Assembly (NCBI RefSeq): GCF_014203015.1
Contig: NZ_JACHIB010000019.1
Location: 1-64,000, forward strand
Length of the DNA stretch: 64,000 nt
Direction of reading: 5' to 3'
Origin: Castellaniella defragrans
GTDB taxonomy: Bacteria; Pseudomonadota; Gammaproteobacteria; Burkholderiales; Burkholderiaceae_B
In this document: piece by piece, positions 8,902 to 18,643 of the stretch
Numbering within the stretch: the first letter of the stretch is position 1
Layout of the letters: every line of letters starts with the position of its first letter
Made by a program: the position numbers and the translations under genes
Notes under the pieces: generated by a model
The model's input: the letters and a program-made list of their open reading frames with translations, nothing else
What the model was told of the DNA's origin: nothing
Databases searched by the model: none

Positions 8902-9870
8902 ATGCGCGCACCCTGGGAAATCGGCATCCGGCCCTCCGAAATCACGTCCGAACCCGTCTGGCGGTCGCGGCGGCGATGGCTGCGGCAGGCGGCCCTGGGC
9001 ACGCTGGCGCTGGGCGCGGGCGGTGGCCTGGCCCGGGCGGCCGGCCCCGCCGACGGGGCGGAGGGCCCCGCGCTGCCGGCCCCGCGCGCGGCCCGCTGGT
9101 CCACCGACGAGCCGCCCAACGCCTGGCGCGACATCACCACCTACAACAATTTCTACGAATTCGGCACCGGCAAGGGCGATCCGGCCGAATACGCGGGGCG
9201 GATGCGGCTGGAGCCCTGGACGGTGCGGATCGACGGCGCCGTGCGCAAGCCCCTGACCCTGGACCTGGACGCGCTGCGCCGGCTGGCGCCCCTGGAAGAG
9301 CGCGTCTACCGGCTGCGCTGCGTCGAGGCCTGGTCCATGGTGATCCCCTGGACCGGCTATTCGCTGTTCCATCTGCTGCGCCACGTGGAGCCGACGGCCG
9401 ACGCCCGCTACGTGGTGTTCACCACGGCCCTGCAGCCCGAGGCCATGCCGGGCGTGTCGGCCGGCATCCTGGACTGGCCCTACGTCGAAGGCCTGCGCAT
9501 GGACGAGGCCATGCATCCGCTGGCGCTGCTCGCCTTCGGCGTCTACGGCCGCGCCCTGCCGCCGCAGAACGGCGCGCCCCTGCGGCTGGTCGTGCCCTGG
9601 AAATACGGCTTCAAGTCGGCCAAGTCGCTGGTCGGCATCCGCCTGCAGGCGCAGCCGCCGGTCACCAGCTGGATGCGCGCTGCGCCCCGGGAATACGGCT
9701 TCTACGCCAACGTGAACCCGGCGGTGCCGCATCCCCGCTGGAGCCAGGCGACCGAACGCCGCATCGGCGCCGGCTTCTTCGCGCCGCGCCTGCCCACCCA
9801 GCCCTTCAACGGCTATGCCGAGGCGGTGGCCGGGCTGTACGCGGGCATGGACCTGGCGCGCAACTTCTGA
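8902..9870 (+). CDS. msrP: protein-methionine-sulfoxide reductase catalytic subunit MsrP
   Basis: A 322-residue periplasmic molybdoenzyme (formerly YedY) that reduces methionine sulfoxide in oxidised envelope proteins. The N-terminus has a Tat signal: [12 protein letters not shown] followed by a hydrophobic run and an AxA site, consistent with export of a folded molybdopterin protein. The Mo-ligating Cys is in [15 protein letters not shown], and the family block [18 protein letters not shown] is present. ATG 8902 was chosen because it places the twin arginine in a normal signal; a TTG 24 nt upstream is possible. Its stop overlaps the start of msrQ (TGATG), so the pair is coupled. Confidence 0.95.
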   Translation: MRAPWEIGIRPSEITSEPVWRSRRRWLRQAALGTLALGAGGGLARAAGPADGAEGPALPAPRAARWSTDEPPNAWRDITTYNNFYEFGTGKGDPAEYAGRMRLEPWTVRIDGAVRKPLTLDLDALRRLAPLEERVYRLRCVEAWSMVIPWTGYSLFHLLRHVEPTADARYVVFTTALQPEAMPGVSAGILDWPYVEGLRMDEAMHPLALLAFGVYGRALPPQNGAPLRLVVPWKYGFKSAKSLVGIRLQAQPPVTSWMRAAPREYGFYANVNPAVPHPRWSQATERRIGAGFFAPRLPTQPFNGYAEAVAGLYAGMDLARNF

Positions 9871-10565
9871 TGGGCGCGCGCGCGGATGGGGCCCGTCCCG
9901 CGGCTTCGGCCTCGGCCCCGGCTGCCGCCGCGCGCCGGCCGCGGCCGGGCGGCGGCCGGGTGCTGGGCGCCTGCGTCCATGCCTGCGGCCTGTTTCCCCT
10001 GCTGCGCTGGATCGCGCTGGGTCTGGCCGGGGGCCTGGGCGCCAATCCGCAGGAATTCCTCACCCGTTCCTCCGGCCTCTGGGCGCTGGCGCTGCTGTGG
10101 GCCACCCTGGCCGTGACGCCGGCGCGCCGCCTGGGCTGGTCCGGCCTGCTGCGCCACCGGCGCAAGCTGGGCCTGTACGCCTTCTTCTATACCGCGCTGC
10201 ACGTCCTCGCCTGGGCGGTCTGGGACCGGGGCGGAGCGCCGGCCTCGATGTGGACGGACCTCTGGGCGCGCGACTTCATCGGCGTGGGCGCGCTGGCCGT
10301 GCTGTGCCTGATCCCGCTGGCGGCGACCTCCACGCAGGGCTGGATGCGGCGCCTGGGGCGCGGCTGGAAGCGCCTGCACATGCTGGTCTACCCGGCCGCG
10401 ATCCTCTCGGCGCTGCATTTCGACTGGATGCGGGCGGGCAAGAACGATTTCCTGGAACCGCGCCTGTACGCGGCGGTCCTGGCGCTGCTGCTGGCCGCGC
10501 GCCTGCCGGGGTGGTGGCGCGGCCGGCGCGCGGCGCGGCGCGGCAGCCCCAGGGCGTCAGGCTGA
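9870..10565 (+). CDS. msrQ: heme-binding membrane subunit MsrQ
   Basis: A 231-residue inner-membrane heme b protein of the ferric-reductase-like domain family, which passes electrons from the respiratory chain (quinol/flavin) to MsrP. After a short basic N-terminus, about six hydrophobic segments are visible. Candidate heme histidines are in FYTALHVLAWAVW, KRLHMLVYPAAIL and SALHFDWMRAG. It overlaps msrP by one base and forms a two-gene unit with it. Confidence 0.93.
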   Translation: MGARADGARPAASASAPAAAARRPRPGGGRVLGACVHACGLFPLLRWIALGLAGGLGANPQEFLTRSSGLWALALLWATLAVTPARRLGWSGLLRHRRKLGLYAFFYTALHVLAWAVWDRGGAPASMWTDLWARDFIGVGALAVLCLIPLAATSTQGWMRRLGRGWKRLHMLVYPAAILSALHFDWMRAGKNDFLEPRLYAAVLALLLAARLPGWWRGRRAARRGSPRASG

Positions 10566-10696
10566 ACCGATCTGCGGGGCTGGCCCGCCTTGCCGCTCGC
10601 AAGCGGCCCGGACCCGGCAGGCGCGGGACGGTCCGCGGGGATGGCTGTCCTGTGTCCGGCCTTGGTCCGCCCCGTACAGAAACAAACAGCGTCGGC

Positions 10697-11404
10697 TCAG
10701 TCCGCCAGGTACAGGAACAGCGTCGGCTTGCGCTCGAAGTCCGGCGGCCCGGCCTTGCGCCACTGGGCGATGGTGCGCGTGGCGATGGCCTCGTCGTCGC
10801 AGGTCAGCGCGCTGGCGACGCACAGCCGCGTCGTGTCGCGCAGGGTGCGCAGCAGCGCCTCGAACAGCGCGGCGTTGCGGTAGGGGGTCTCGATCAGGAT
10901 CTGGGTCTGCCGCTGCTTGTGGGACGCCGATTCCCAGGCGCGCAGCTGGGCGTCGCGCTCGTGCGCCTTGACCGGCGCGTAGCCGTGGAAGGCGAAGCGC
11001 TGGCCCTGCAGGCCGCTGGCCATCAGGCCCAGCATGATGGACGAGGGTCCGGTCCAGGGCACGACGCGGATGCCGGCGGCATGCGCCTGGGCGACCACCA
11101 GCGCGCCGGGGTCCGCGACGGCCGGGCAGCCGGCCTCCGAGACCAGGCCGAGGTCCTGGCCGGCGGGCACGGCGGCCAGCCAGGCGCGGATTTCCTCCGC
11201 CCGCGTGTCCGGCTTCAGGGTGTGGATGGTGATGTCCTGCAGCGGGACGGCGGTCTCGATCTGCTTCAGGAAGGCGCGCGCCGATTTCGCGTTTTCGGCG
11301 ATGAAGCAGCGCAGCGTGGCGGCGATCTCGCGGGCGGCGCGGGGCAGCCAGCGTTCCGGGTCCGCCTGGCCCAGGCCGACGGGGATCAGGTGCAGGGTGG
11401 TCAT
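10697..11404 (-). CDS. SAM-dependent methyltransferase, RsmI-like tetrapyrrole-methylase fold
   Basis: A 235-residue protein of the TP-methylase superfamily that also contains RsmI (16S rRNA 2'-O-methylation of C1402). Visible blocks are LGLVSEAGCPAVADPGALVV, VPWTGPSSIMLGLMASGLQG and ILIETPYRNAALFEALL, which correspond to the SAM-binding and dimer regions. It lacks the usual RsmI opening (LYVVATPIGNLED) and starts MTTLHLIPVGLG instead, so it is the short RsmI-like paralog often found beside maf in this family. Only 17 bp separate it from maf upstream, so they are likely cotranscribed. Confidence 0.85.
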   Translation of the reverse strand: MTTLHLIPVGLGQADPERWLPRAAREIAATLRCFIAENAKSARAFLKQIETAVPLQDITIHTLKPDTRAEEIRAWLAAVPAGQDLGLVSEAGCPAVADPGALVVAQAHAAGIRVVPWTGPSSIMLGLMASGLQGQRFAFHGYAPVKAHERDAQLRAWESASHKQRQTQILIETPYRNAALFEALLRTLRDTTRLCVASALTCDDEAIATRTIAQWRKAGPPDFERKPTLFLYLAD

Positions 11405-11421
11405 GATCGGGGTGAATAAGC

Positions 11422-12009
11422 CTAAGTCTCGGGATGGGGGGCCAGGGGTTCCAGGCCGAAGGCCCGCAGCATGCGGCACAGCGCGATCAGGGGCAGGCCG
11501 ATCAGGGCGGTGGGGTCGTCGCTGCGCATCCGCTCCATCAGCGCGACGCCCAGCTGCTCGGCCTTGGCGCTGCCGGCCGTGTCGAAGGGCTGCTCGACGC
11601 GCAGGTAGTGTTCGATCCGGGCGTCGTCCAGGGCCAGGAAGCGGCATTCGGTCGGCACCTGCTCCAGCAGCTGCCGGCGTCCGTCGGTGACGCACAGGGC
11701 GGTGTGGAACAGGACGTCGCGGCCGCCGAAGCGGCGCAGCTGGTCGCGGGCGGCCTCGAAGGAGCCCGGCTTGCCGATGGGTTCGCCCTGGAACACGGCG
11801 ACCTGGTCCGAGCCGATCACCAGGGCGCCGGGGTGGCGCGCGGCGATTGCGGCGGCCTTTTCGCGCGCCAGGCGCAGCGACAGGTCGAGCGGCGATTCGC
11901 CCGGGCGCGGGCTTTCGTCGATGTCCGGCGACTGGACGGAAAAAGGCAGGTTCAGCCGCCGCAGCAGGGCGCGGCGGTAGGGCGAGCTGGAAGCCAGTAT
12001 GAGCGGCAT
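11422..12009 (-). CDS. maf: Maf-like nucleoside triphosphate pyrophosphatase
   Basis: A 195-residue house-cleaning pyrophosphatase. It opens with the Maf signature LILASSSPYRRALLRRL. SPDIDESP follows, then the metal/catalytic block [19 protein letters not shown]. The subgroup with a Gln after SD, as in SDQVA, is YceF-like, acting on 7-methyl-GTP. Divergent from yceD across a 99-bp gap. Confidence 0.92.
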   Translation of the reverse strand: MPLILASSSPYRRALLRRLNLPFSVQSPDIDESPRPGESPLDLSLRLAREKAAAIAARHPGALVIGSDQVAVFQGEPIGKPGSFEAARDQLRRFGGRDVLFHTALCVTDGRRQLLEQVPTECRFLALDDARIEHYLRVEQPFDTAGSAKAEQLGVALMERMRSDDPTALIGLPLIALCRMLRAFGLEPLAPHPET

Positions 12010-12108
12010 GGGGAAATCCTGGTGAAGTCCGTCAGTTTAGCGTGCACAGGATTGAGCGCGTACGGGAGCAGCACGCAGGAACGCACAGGAACATTGACCC
12101 TGCCCCCC

Positions 12109-12663
12109 ATGATCAAGTATCATCTAGAGTTTTCCCGAGTACCAATTTCCATGGTCATCGATGCGACCGGTGATATGGCCGGTTTTGCGCGGGCCGGACG
12201 GAGCCTGGAGGGTGTGACGCGAACGAGCCAGTTCGCGCGCCTGTGCCAGGACCTGCCCGGGCAGCAGGACGGCGACATCCGCTGGCGCGTGCGCGGGCGG
12301 TTCGATGCGCCGACCGGACGGTCCTGGCTGGATGTCGAGGCCGAAGGGCCGGTGCGGGTCGTCTGCCAGCGCTGCCTGGAAGCCTTCAGCCTGACGCTGC
12401 GGGTGTCCAGCACGCTGGGCCTGGTGGAAACCCAGGCGCAGCTGGATGCCATGGATGCGCTCGAAGCCGAAGGCCAGGGCCCCGAGATCGAATATCTCGT
12501 CGCCGGGCAGCGCCTGGATGTCCCGGGCCTGGTCGAAGACGAACTGATCCTGGCGCTGCCCTACGCCCCCCGCCACGACGTGTGCCCGGGGGACGGGGAC
12601 GCGGCGGAGCCGCCCCGCCGGCCTTCGCCGTTCGCGGTCCTGGAACGGCTCGGGAAAGACTGA
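12109..12663 (+). CDS. yceD: YceD/DUF177 family protein (23S rRNA accumulation protein)
   Basis: A 184-residue protein of the conserved family always found before rpmF; in E. coli and plants it is linked to 23S rRNA accumulation or ribosome assembly. The central zinc-type pair VVCQRCLEAF and a later Cys in HDVCPG are visible, with an acidic C-terminal half. ATG 12109 was used; an internal ATG at 12151 would drop 14 residues. Followed by rpmF after 65 bp, as in nearly all bacteria. Confidence 0.9.
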   Translation: MIKYHLEFSRVPISMVIDATGDMAGFARAGRSLEGVTRTSQFARLCQDLPGQQDGDIRWRVRGRFDAPTGRSWLDVEAEGPVRVVCQRCLEAFSLTLRVSSTLGLVETQAQLDAMDALEAEGQGPEIEYLVAGQRLDVPGLVEDELILALPYAPRHDVCPGDGDAAEPPRRPSPFAVLERLGKD

Positions 12664-12728
12664 ATTTTCGTTCAACACACGGGCTCGTGCTTACCTTAAA
12701 ATGAGCGGCCCCGATCACAGGAGTCATC

Positions 12729-12911
12729 ATGGCTGTCCAGCAAAACAAAAAGAGCCCGTCCAAGCGCGGCATGCACCGCTCGCACGATTTTCTCACGGCT
12801 CCCGCCACGGCCATCGAGCCGACCACCGGCGAACTGCACCTGCGCCACCACATCAGCCCGAACGGCATCTATCGCGGCCGCAAGGTCCTGAAGACCAAGA
12901 ACGACGAATAA
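12729..12911 (+). CDS. rpmF: 50S ribosomal protein L32
   Basis: A 60-residue basic ribosomal protein: [20 protein letters not shown], then [19 protein letters not shown]. It is the cysteine-free form of L32 (no zinc knuckle), as in other proteobacteria. A strong Shine-Dalgarno AGGAG lies 5 nt before the ATG. It sits between yceD and plsX, coupling ribosome and lipid synthesis genes in one transcript. Confidence 0.98.
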   Translation: MAVQQNKKSPSKRGMHRSHDFLTAPATAIEPTTGELHLRHHISPNGIYRGRKVLKTKNDE

Positions 12912-12942
12912 GTCATCCGCGCACCGGTCTTTCCCCGCGCCG

Positions 12943-14001
12943 ATGTCCCATTCCCATCCGATCATCGCCATCGATTGCATGGGCGGTGACCATGGCCTGC
13001 CGGTCACCGTGCCGGCGGCGATGGCCTTCGCCCAGTCGCATCCCGATACGCGGTGCCTGCTGGTCGGCGACGAGGCCCTGATCCGTCAGGTCCTGCAGCA
13101 GAACGCGGCGTCCGCCGGCCAGTTCGAGATCCTGCACGCCTCCGAAGTCGTCACCATGCACGATTCGGTGGAAGTCGCCCTGCGCCGCAAGAAGGATTCC
13201 TCGATGCGGGTGGCGGCCCAGGCCGTGAAGGACGGCCGCGCCGACGCCGCCGTGTCGGCCGGCAACACCGGCGCCTGGATGGCGATCTCCCGCTACGTGC
13301 TCAAGACGCTGGACGGCATCGACCGCCCGGCCATCGCCACCGCGCTGCCCAACCAGCAGGGCGGCTCCACCACGGTGCTGGACCTGGGGGCCAACGTGGA
13401 CTGCACGGCCGAGCACCTGCTGCAGTTCGGCCTCATGGGGGCCGCGCTGGTGTCCGCCGTGGACCGCCGCGCGCAGCCCTCCGTCGGCCTGCTGAACATC
13501 GGCGAAGAACTCATCAAGGGCAACGAGGTCGTCAAGCAGGCGGCCGACCTGCTGCGCGGCAGCGGCCTGAACTTCTACGGCAACGTCGAGGGCGACGACA
13601 TCTTCAAGGGCACGGTGGACGTGGTCGTCTGCGACGGCTTCGTCGGCAACGTGGTCCTGAAGTCCATCGAGGGCCTGGCGCGCATGATCGGCGCCATGAT
13701 GCGCGAGGAATTCCGCCGCAACCCCTTCACCATGGCGGCGGGCCTGGTCGCCACCCCCGTCCTGCAGCGCTTCCGCGCCCGCGTGGACAATCGCCGCTAC
13801 AATGGGGCGGCCCTGCTGGGCCTGCGCGGCATCGTCATCAAGAGTCACGGCTCGGCCGACGCCTATGCCTACGGCCAGGCGCTGCAGCGCGCCCGCGAGG
13901 CCGTGCTCAACGGCCTCCTCGAAGGCACCATCCAGCGCCTCGACGCCCTGCGCGGCCGCACGCCGCCCTCCGCGGCCGGCGAATCGGCCCCGACGGCCTA
14001 G
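12943..14001 (+). CDS. plsX: phosphate acyltransferase PlsX
   Basis: A 352-residue enzyme converting acyl-ACP to acyl-phosphate for the PlsY step of phospholipid synthesis. Family blocks are present: [10 protein letters not shown] at the N-terminus, [11 protein letters not shown] near 105, [49 protein letters not shown] and [13 protein letters not shown]. Length is normal. It is followed after 21 bp by fabH. Confidence 0.97.
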   Translation: MSHSHPIIAIDCMGGDHGLPVTVPAAMAFAQSHPDTRCLLVGDEALIRQVLQQNAASAGQFEILHASEVVTMHDSVEVALRRKKDSSMRVAAQAVKDGRADAAVSAGNTGAWMAISRYVLKTLDGIDRPAIATALPNQQGGSTTVLDLGANVDCTAEHLLQFGLMGAALVSAVDRRAQPSVGLLNIGEELIKGNEVVKQAADLLRGSGLNFYGNVEGDDIFKGTVDVVVCDGFVGNVVLKSIEGLARMIGAMMREEFRRNPFTMAAGLVATPVLQRFRARVDNRRYNGAALLGLRGIVIKSHGSADAYAYGQALQRAREAVLNGLLEGTIQRLDALRGRTPPSAAGESAPTA

Positions 14002-14022
14002 TCCTCTTTTTCCGGAATCGAT

Positions 14023-14997
14023 ATGCCTTACGCCAGGATCACAGGAACGGGCGGCTATCTGCCCCCACGCGTCGTCAGCAACGATGATCTGGCCGCCGAC
14101 CTGGCCACGCGCGGCATCGAGACTTCCGATGCCTGGATCACCGAGCGCACCGGCATCCGCCAGCGCCACATCGCCGATCCGGGCACCAAGACCAGCACCC
14201 TGGCCACGGCGGCCGCGCGCGCGGCGCTGGACAACGCCGGCCTGACGGCCGAGCAGCTCGACCTGATCATCGTCGCCACCTCCACGCCGGACTTCATCTT
14301 TCCCAGCACCGCCTGCCTGGTGCAGGCCAATCTGGGCGTGGGCGGCGCCGCCGCCTTCGACGTCCAGGCCGTGTGCAGCGGCTTCGTCTACGCCCTGGCC
14401 ACCGCGGACGCCTTCGTGCGGGCCGGCCGCGCGCGCCACGCCCTGGTGATCGGCGCCGAGGTCTTCTCCGGCATCCTCGACTGGAACGACCGCCGCACCT
14501 GCGTGCTGTTCGGCGACGGGGCCGGGGCCGTGGTGCTCAGCGCCGCCGACGAGCCCGGCATCCTGGCCGCGCGGCTGAACGCCGACGGGCGCCAGCAGCA
14601 CATCCTGTGCGCCGCCGGCAGCGTCGCGGGCGGGCAGGTCACGGGCGATCCCTTCCTGCGCATGGACGGCCAGGCGGTGTTCAAGCTGGCCGTCAATTCC
14701 CTGACGCGCTCGGCGCGCGAGGTCTGCGACGACGCCGGCATCGACGTCTCCGAACTCGACTGGATGGTGCCGCACCAGGCCAACATCCGCATCCTGAATT
14801 TCATCGGCCGCAAGCTCGGCCTGCCCGAAGAAAAGCTCATCGTCACCCTGGACCGCCATGCCAACACCTCGGCGGCCAGCGTGCCGCTGGCGCTGGACGT
14901 CGCCTGGCGCGACGGCCGCATCCGTCCCGGCCAGACCGTGCTGCTGCAAGGGGTGGGCGGCGGCTTCACCTGGGGCTCCGTCCTCGTGAAAATCTGA
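14023..14997 (+). CDS. fabH: 3-oxoacyl-ACP synthase III (KAS III)
   Basis: A 324-residue initiating condensing enzyme that joins acetyl-CoA and malonyl-ACP. Catalytic Cys is C118 in [14 protein letters not shown], His is in [10 protein letters not shown] and Asn in [21 protein letters not shown] near 41 is the usual CoA-binding region. Part of the fab operon, 21 bp before fabD. Confidence 0.97.
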   Translation: MPYARITGTGGYLPPRVVSNDDLAADLATRGIETSDAWITERTGIRQRHIADPGTKTSTLATAAARAALDNAGLTAEQLDLIIVATSTPDFIFPSTACLVQANLGVGGAAAFDVQAVCSGFVYALATADAFVRAGRARHALVIGAEVFSGILDWNDRRTCVLFGDGAGAVVLSAADEPGILAARLNADGRQQHILCAAGSVAGGQVTGDPFLRMDGQAVFKLAVNSLTRSAREVCDDAGIDVSELDWMVPHQANIRILNFIGRKLGLPEEKLIVTLDRHANTSAASVPLALDVAWRDGRIRPGQTVLLQGVGGGFTWGSVLVKI

Positions 14998-15018
14998 AGA
15001 CCACATCCTGAAGACCGC

Positions 15019-15954
15019 ATGATGAAGATCGCATTCGTATTTCCCGGCCAGGGCTCGCAGGCCGTCGGCATGATGGACGCCTGGGCCGGGGACGCCGGCG
15101 TCCAGGCCACGCTGCGGGCCGGCGACGAAGCGCTGGGCGAGGACCTCTCCGGCCTGATCGCCCACGGTCCCGCCGAGACCCTGAACCTCACCGTCCACAC
15201 CCAGCCCGCCATGCTGCTGTGCTCCGTCGCGATGTACCGCGCCTGGCGCCAGGCGGGCGGCGCCGCCCCCGCCCTGGTGGCCGGCCACAGCCTGGGCGAG
15301 TATTCCGCCCTGGTGGCGGCCGGCGCGCTGGACCTGGCCGACGCGGTGCGCACCGTGCGCGTACGCGCCGAGGCCATGCAGTCCGCCGTGCCGGTGGGCG
15401 AGGGCGCCATGGCCGCCATCCTGGGGCTGGACGACGAGGCCGTGCGCCAGGCCTGCGCCCAGGCCGCCGAAGGCCAGGTCGTCGAGGCCGTCAACTACAA
15501 CGCCCCGGCCCAGGTCGTGATCGCCGGCCACACGGCGGCGGTCGAGCGCGCCTGCGAGAGCGCGCGCGCCGCCGGCGCCAAGCGCGCCGTGGCCCTGCCG
15601 GTGTCGGCGCCCTTCCATTCGCGCCTGCTGGAGCCGGCCGCCGCCGTGCTCGCCCGGGCGCTGGCCGGCGTGGCCGTGGCGTCTCCGGCCATCCCCCTGA
15701 TCAACAACGTCGATGTCGCCCGCCCGGCCGAGCCGGACGCCATCCGCGACGCGCTGGTGCGCCAGGCCTGGCACCCGGTCCGCTGGGTCGAGACCATCCA
15801 GGCCATGAAGCGCGACGGCGTCACCCACGTCGTCGAATGCGGGCCGGGCAAGGTCCTGGCGGGCCTGGTCAAGCGCATCGACCGCGAAATCAACACGTTC
15901 AACATCACCGATCCGGCGTCCCTGCAACAGACGCTGGAAGCTCTGGGAGGCTGA
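15019..15954 (+). CDS. fabD: malonyl-CoA:ACP transacylase
   Basis: A 311-residue enzyme loading malonate onto ACP. The nucleophile elbow AGHSLGEYSAL (Ser about 91), the FVFPGQGSQ start motif, the active-site His in SAPFHSRLLEPAA and the Arg region RVRAEAMQSAVP are all visible. Two adjacent ATGs (15019, 15022) are possible starts. It is 1 base from fabG. Confidence 0.97.
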   Translation: MMKIAFVFPGQGSQAVGMMDAWAGDAGVQATLRAGDEALGEDLSGLIAHGPAETLNLTVHTQPAMLLCSVAMYRAWRQAGGAAPALVAGHSLGEYSALVAAGALDLADAVRTVRVRAEAMQSAVPVGEGAMAAILGLDDEAVRQACAQAAEGQVVEAVNYNAPAQVVIAGHTAAVERACESARAAGAKRAVALPVSAPFHSRLLEPAAAVLARALAGVAVASPAIPLINNVDVARPAEPDAIRDALVRQAWHPVRWVETIQAMKRDGVTHVVECGPGKVLAGLVKRIDREINTFNITDPASLQQTLEALGG

Positions 15955-15955
15955 C

Positions 15956-16696
15956 ATGTCGGAACCTGTACTGACGGGCAAGATCGCCCTCGTGACGGGC
16001 GCATCGCGCGGCATCGGCCGCGCCATCGCCCTGGAACTGGCGGCCGCGGGCGCCACGGTCGTGGGGACGGCGACGTCCGAGGCCGGCGCCCAGGCCATCA
16101 CCGAAGCCCTGGCGCCCCAGGGCGGGCGCGGCGCGGTGCTCGAAGTCAACGACGCGGCGGCCTGCGACGCGCTGCTGGCCGAACTGGCCGCCGAAGGCGG
16201 GCCGCACATTCTGGTCAACAACGCCGGGATCACCCGCGACGGCCTCATCCTGCGCATGAAGGACGAGGACTGGGCCGCCGTGCTGAACACCAACCTGTCG
16301 GCCGTGTTCCGCCTGTCGCGCGGCGTGGCCAAGACCATGATGAAGGCCCGCTGGGGCCGCATCGTCAACATCACCTCGGTGGTGGGCTACAGCGGCAACC
16401 CGGGCCAGGTCAACTACGCCGCCGCCAAGGCCGGCGTGGCGGGCCTGTCGCGTTCCCTGGCGATGGAGCTCGGCAGCCGCGGCATCACGGTCAACTGCGT
16501 GGCCCCGGGCTTCATCGACACCGACATGACGCGCGCGCTGAACGAAACCCAGACCGCCGCGATCCTGGGCCAGATCCCCCTGGGCCGGCTCGGTTCGGCG
16601 GCGGAAGTCGCCCATGCGGTCGCCTACCTGGCCAGCCCCCAGGCGGGCTACGTAACAGGGACGACGCTCCACGTCAATGGTGGTATGTACATGTAG
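15956..16696 (+). CDS. fabG: 3-oxoacyl-ACP reductase
   Basis: A 246-residue classical short-chain dehydrogenase that performs the NADPH-dependent first reduction of each elongation cycle. Motifs in order are the nucleotide loop TGASRGIGRAIA, NNAGITRDG, Ser in NITSVVGYSG, and the YxxxK pair in NYAAAKAG. Directly adjacent to fabD, and followed by a 187-bp gap with a separate acpP promoter. Confidence 0.97.
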   Translation: MSEPVLTGKIALVTGASRGIGRAIALELAAAGATVVGTATSEAGAQAITEALAPQGGRGAVLEVNDAAACDALLAELAAEGGPHILVNNAGITRDGLILRMKDEDWAAVLNTNLSAVFRLSRGVAKTMMKARWGRIVNITSVVGYSGNPGQVNYAAAKAGVAGLSRSLAMELGSRGITVNCVAPGFIDTDMTRALNETQTAAILGQIPLGRLGSAAEVAHAVAYLASPQAGYVTGTTLHVNGGMYM

Positions 16697-16805
16697 GCAT
16701 TCGGAACGGAGCCGGCCCGTCTAAGGTAAAATCCGTTCAACCTCAGCAGGCAGGCCCCGGCGCGACCGCGCTTCCGGAATGGAAGCCGTCCGGCGGCGGG
16801 GGCTG

Positions 16806-16853
16806 TTTTTTTGACACAAACCCGCAGCCCCGTCGGTCTCATTTGGCTATAAT
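16806..16853 (+). promoter_or_regulatory. acpP promoter region: T-tract and TATAAT
   Basis: A run of seven T at 16806-16812 follows a G/C-rich imperfect stem (about 16754-16805), which may weakly terminate fabG transcripts. A perfect -10 hexamer TATAAT at 16848-16853 lies 31 bp before the acpP ATG. No good -35 is found at 16-18 bp. Acyl carrier protein is made in large excess over the enzymes, which fits a separate promoter. Confidence 0.5.
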
Positions 16854-16883
16854 TCGCGGGATTTTTCTCAACTGGAGATATGC

Positions 16884-17123
16884 ATGGAAAGCATCGAACA
16901 GCGCGTCAAGAAGATCGTCGCTGAGCAACTCGGCGTCAACGAAGCCGAGATCAAGAACGAATCTTCCTTCCTTGACGACCTCGGTGCCGATTCGCTCGAT
17001 ATGGTCGAGCTCGTGATGGCCCTCGAAGACGAATTTGAAACCGAGATTCCCGACGAGGAAGCCGAGAAGATCACGACGGTCCAGCAGGCGGTCGACTACA
17101 TCACCTCGCACAGCAAGCAATAA
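16884..17123 (+). CDS. acpP: acyl carrier protein
   Basis: A 79-residue very acidic four-helix protein that carries growing acyl chains on phosphopantetheine at Ser37 in [20 protein letters not shown] lies 6 nt before the ATG. It starts [16 protein letters not shown] and has the normal length. Followed by a strong terminator-like structure, so most transcripts probably end before fabF. Confidence 0.98.
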   Translation: MESIEQRVKKIVAEQLGVNEAEIKNESSFLDDLGADSLDMVELVMALEDEFETEIPDEEAEKITTVQQAVDYITSHSKQ

Positions 17124-17196
17124 TCATCACCACCCTGCTGCGGCTTGCCGCGCCAGGGCTCGACGGCCTGACGCACCGAGCCGGACAGGCTGCCGG

Positions 17197-17269
17197 GGCG
17201 GTTCGCGGCGGGCGCCATCGGCGGGCTGAAACAGCCCGTCCCATCCGGCCCGCCGCGGACCGCCTTTTT
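17197..17269 (+). terminator. terminator after acpP with a nested hairpin loop
   Basis: A 17-bp stem, one G-U pair included, is formed by 17197-17213 and 17248-17264 and followed by TTTTT. The loop itself holds a 6-bp hairpin (GGGCTG AAA CAGCCC). A second hairpin directly follows at 17266-17295 (TTTTCGTCCCG / CGGGACGAAAA). It lies within the 259-bp acpP-fabF gap and likely reduces readthrough. Confidence 0.75.
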
Positions 17270-17382
17270 CGTCCCGCGGCCATGCCGGGACGAAAACGCC
17301 CCCCGGCGGGGCGGCGGGCCGATCCGGTCCGCGGAGTCCTTTTTCATTTTCATTCTTCGTTCTAGCATCAGGAGCCGAGTCA

Positions 17383-18612
17383 GTGAAACGACGTGTCGTC
17401 ATAACCGGATTGGGCATCGTCTCGCCCGTGGGCAACGATGTCCAGACCGCATGGGACAACCTCATCCACGGGCGTTCGGGCATCGGCCGGGTGACGCGTT
17501 TCGACGCCTCGGTGCTCAACAGCCAGATCGCGGGCGAGGTCAAGGGCTTCAACGTCACCGACTACATGGGCGCCAAGGAAGCCAAGCAGATGGATACCTT
17601 CATCCATTACGGCGTGGCGGCCGGCATCCAGGCCTGGCGCGATTCGGGGATGGACATCGCCACGGAAGACGCCGACCGCGCCGGCACCATCATCGGCTCG
17701 GGCATCGGCGGGCTGCCGCGCATCGAGGAAACCCAGATCGAATACCTGCAGCGCGGCGCGCGGCGCATCTCGCCGTTCTTCGTGCCGGCCTCGCTGATCA
17801 ACCTGATCTCGGGGCAGCTCTCCATCATGCTGGGCCTGAAGGGCCCCAGCTACGCCGTGGTCTCGGCCTGCACCACCGGCCTGCATTGCATCGGCGACGC
17901 CGCGCGCCTGATCGAATACGGCGACGCCGACGTCATGGTGGCGGGCGGCGCCGAAAGCTCGGTCTCGCCCCTGGGCATGGGCGGCTTCGCCGCCATGCGC
18001 GCGCTGTCCACCCGCAACGACGATCCCGAGACGGCCTCGCGGCCCTGGGACCGCGACCGCGACGGCTTCGTCCTGGGCGAAGGCGCCGGCGCGCTGGTGC
18101 TGGAAGAATACGAGCACGCGCGCCGCCGCGGCGCCCGCATCTACGCCGAATTCCTCGGCTTCGGCATGAGTTCCGACGCGCACCACATCACCAGCCCGGA
18201 CCAGGACGGTCCGCGCCGGGGCATCCTGCACGCGCTGCGCAACAGCGGCGTCAGCCCCGAGCAGATCAGCTACGTGAACGCCCACGGCACCTCCACCCCG
18301 CTGGGCGACAAGAACGAAACGGCGGCGCTCAAGCTCGCGTTCGGCGACCATGCGTACAAGCTGGTGGTGAATTCCACCAAGTCCATGACCGGGCACCTGC
18401 TGGGCGCGGCGGGCGGCATCGAGGCCGTCTTCACGACCCTGGCGGTGCACCACCAGATCTCGCCCCCGACCATCAATCTGTTCAACCAGGATCCCGAATG
18501 CGACCTGGACTATTGCGCCAACGAGGCGCGCGACATGAAGATCGACGTGGCGCTGTCCAATTCCTTCGGTTTTGGCGGCACCAACGGCTCGATGCTGGTG
18601 GGGCGCCTCTGA
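17383..18612 (+). CDS. fabF: 3-oxoacyl-ACP synthase II (KAS II)
   Basis: A 409-residue elongating condensing enzyme. Active-site Cys163 is in VVSACTTGLHCIG, and the two His are in NAHGTSTPLGDKNE and STKSMTGHLLGAAGG. It begins with GTG: AGGAG at 17370-17374 is 8 nt upstream and the product opens with the family's VKRRVVITGLGIVSPVGND. It is last of the fab run and only 31 bp from rpoE. Confidence 0.97.
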   Translation: MKRRVVITGLGIVSPVGNDVQTAWDNLIHGRSGIGRVTRFDASVLNSQIAGEVKGFNVTDYMGAKEAKQMDTFIHYGVAAGIQAWRDSGMDIATEDADRAGTIIGSGIGGLPRIEETQIEYLQRGARRISPFFVPASLINLISGQLSIMLGLKGPSYAVVSACTTGLHCIGDAARLIEYGDADVMVAGGAESSVSPLGMGGFAAMRALSTRNDDPETASRPWDRDRDGFVLGEGAGALVLEEYEHARRRGARIYAEFLGFGMSSDAHHITSPDQDGPRRGILHALRNSGVSPEQISYVNAHGTSTPLGDKNETAALKLAFGDHAYKLVVNSTKSMTGHLLGAAGGIEAVFTTLAVHHQISPPTINLFNQDPECDLDYCANEARDMKIDVALSNSFGFGGTNGSMLVGRL

Positions 18613-18643
18613 TCGCGCGCCCGCGCGGCACCCGGGGGATCGC

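Noticed and set aside
12913-16374. Open frame of over 1100 codons opposite plsX-fabH-fabD-fabG
   Set aside because: Antisense shadow; its product is low-complexity His/Gly/Arg-rich, and all four sense genes are intact.
16811-16853. TTGACA (16811-16816) with TATAAT (16848-16853) as one promoter
   Set aside because: The spacing is 31 bp, far from 16-18 bp. Only the TATAAT is kept as a -10 candidate.
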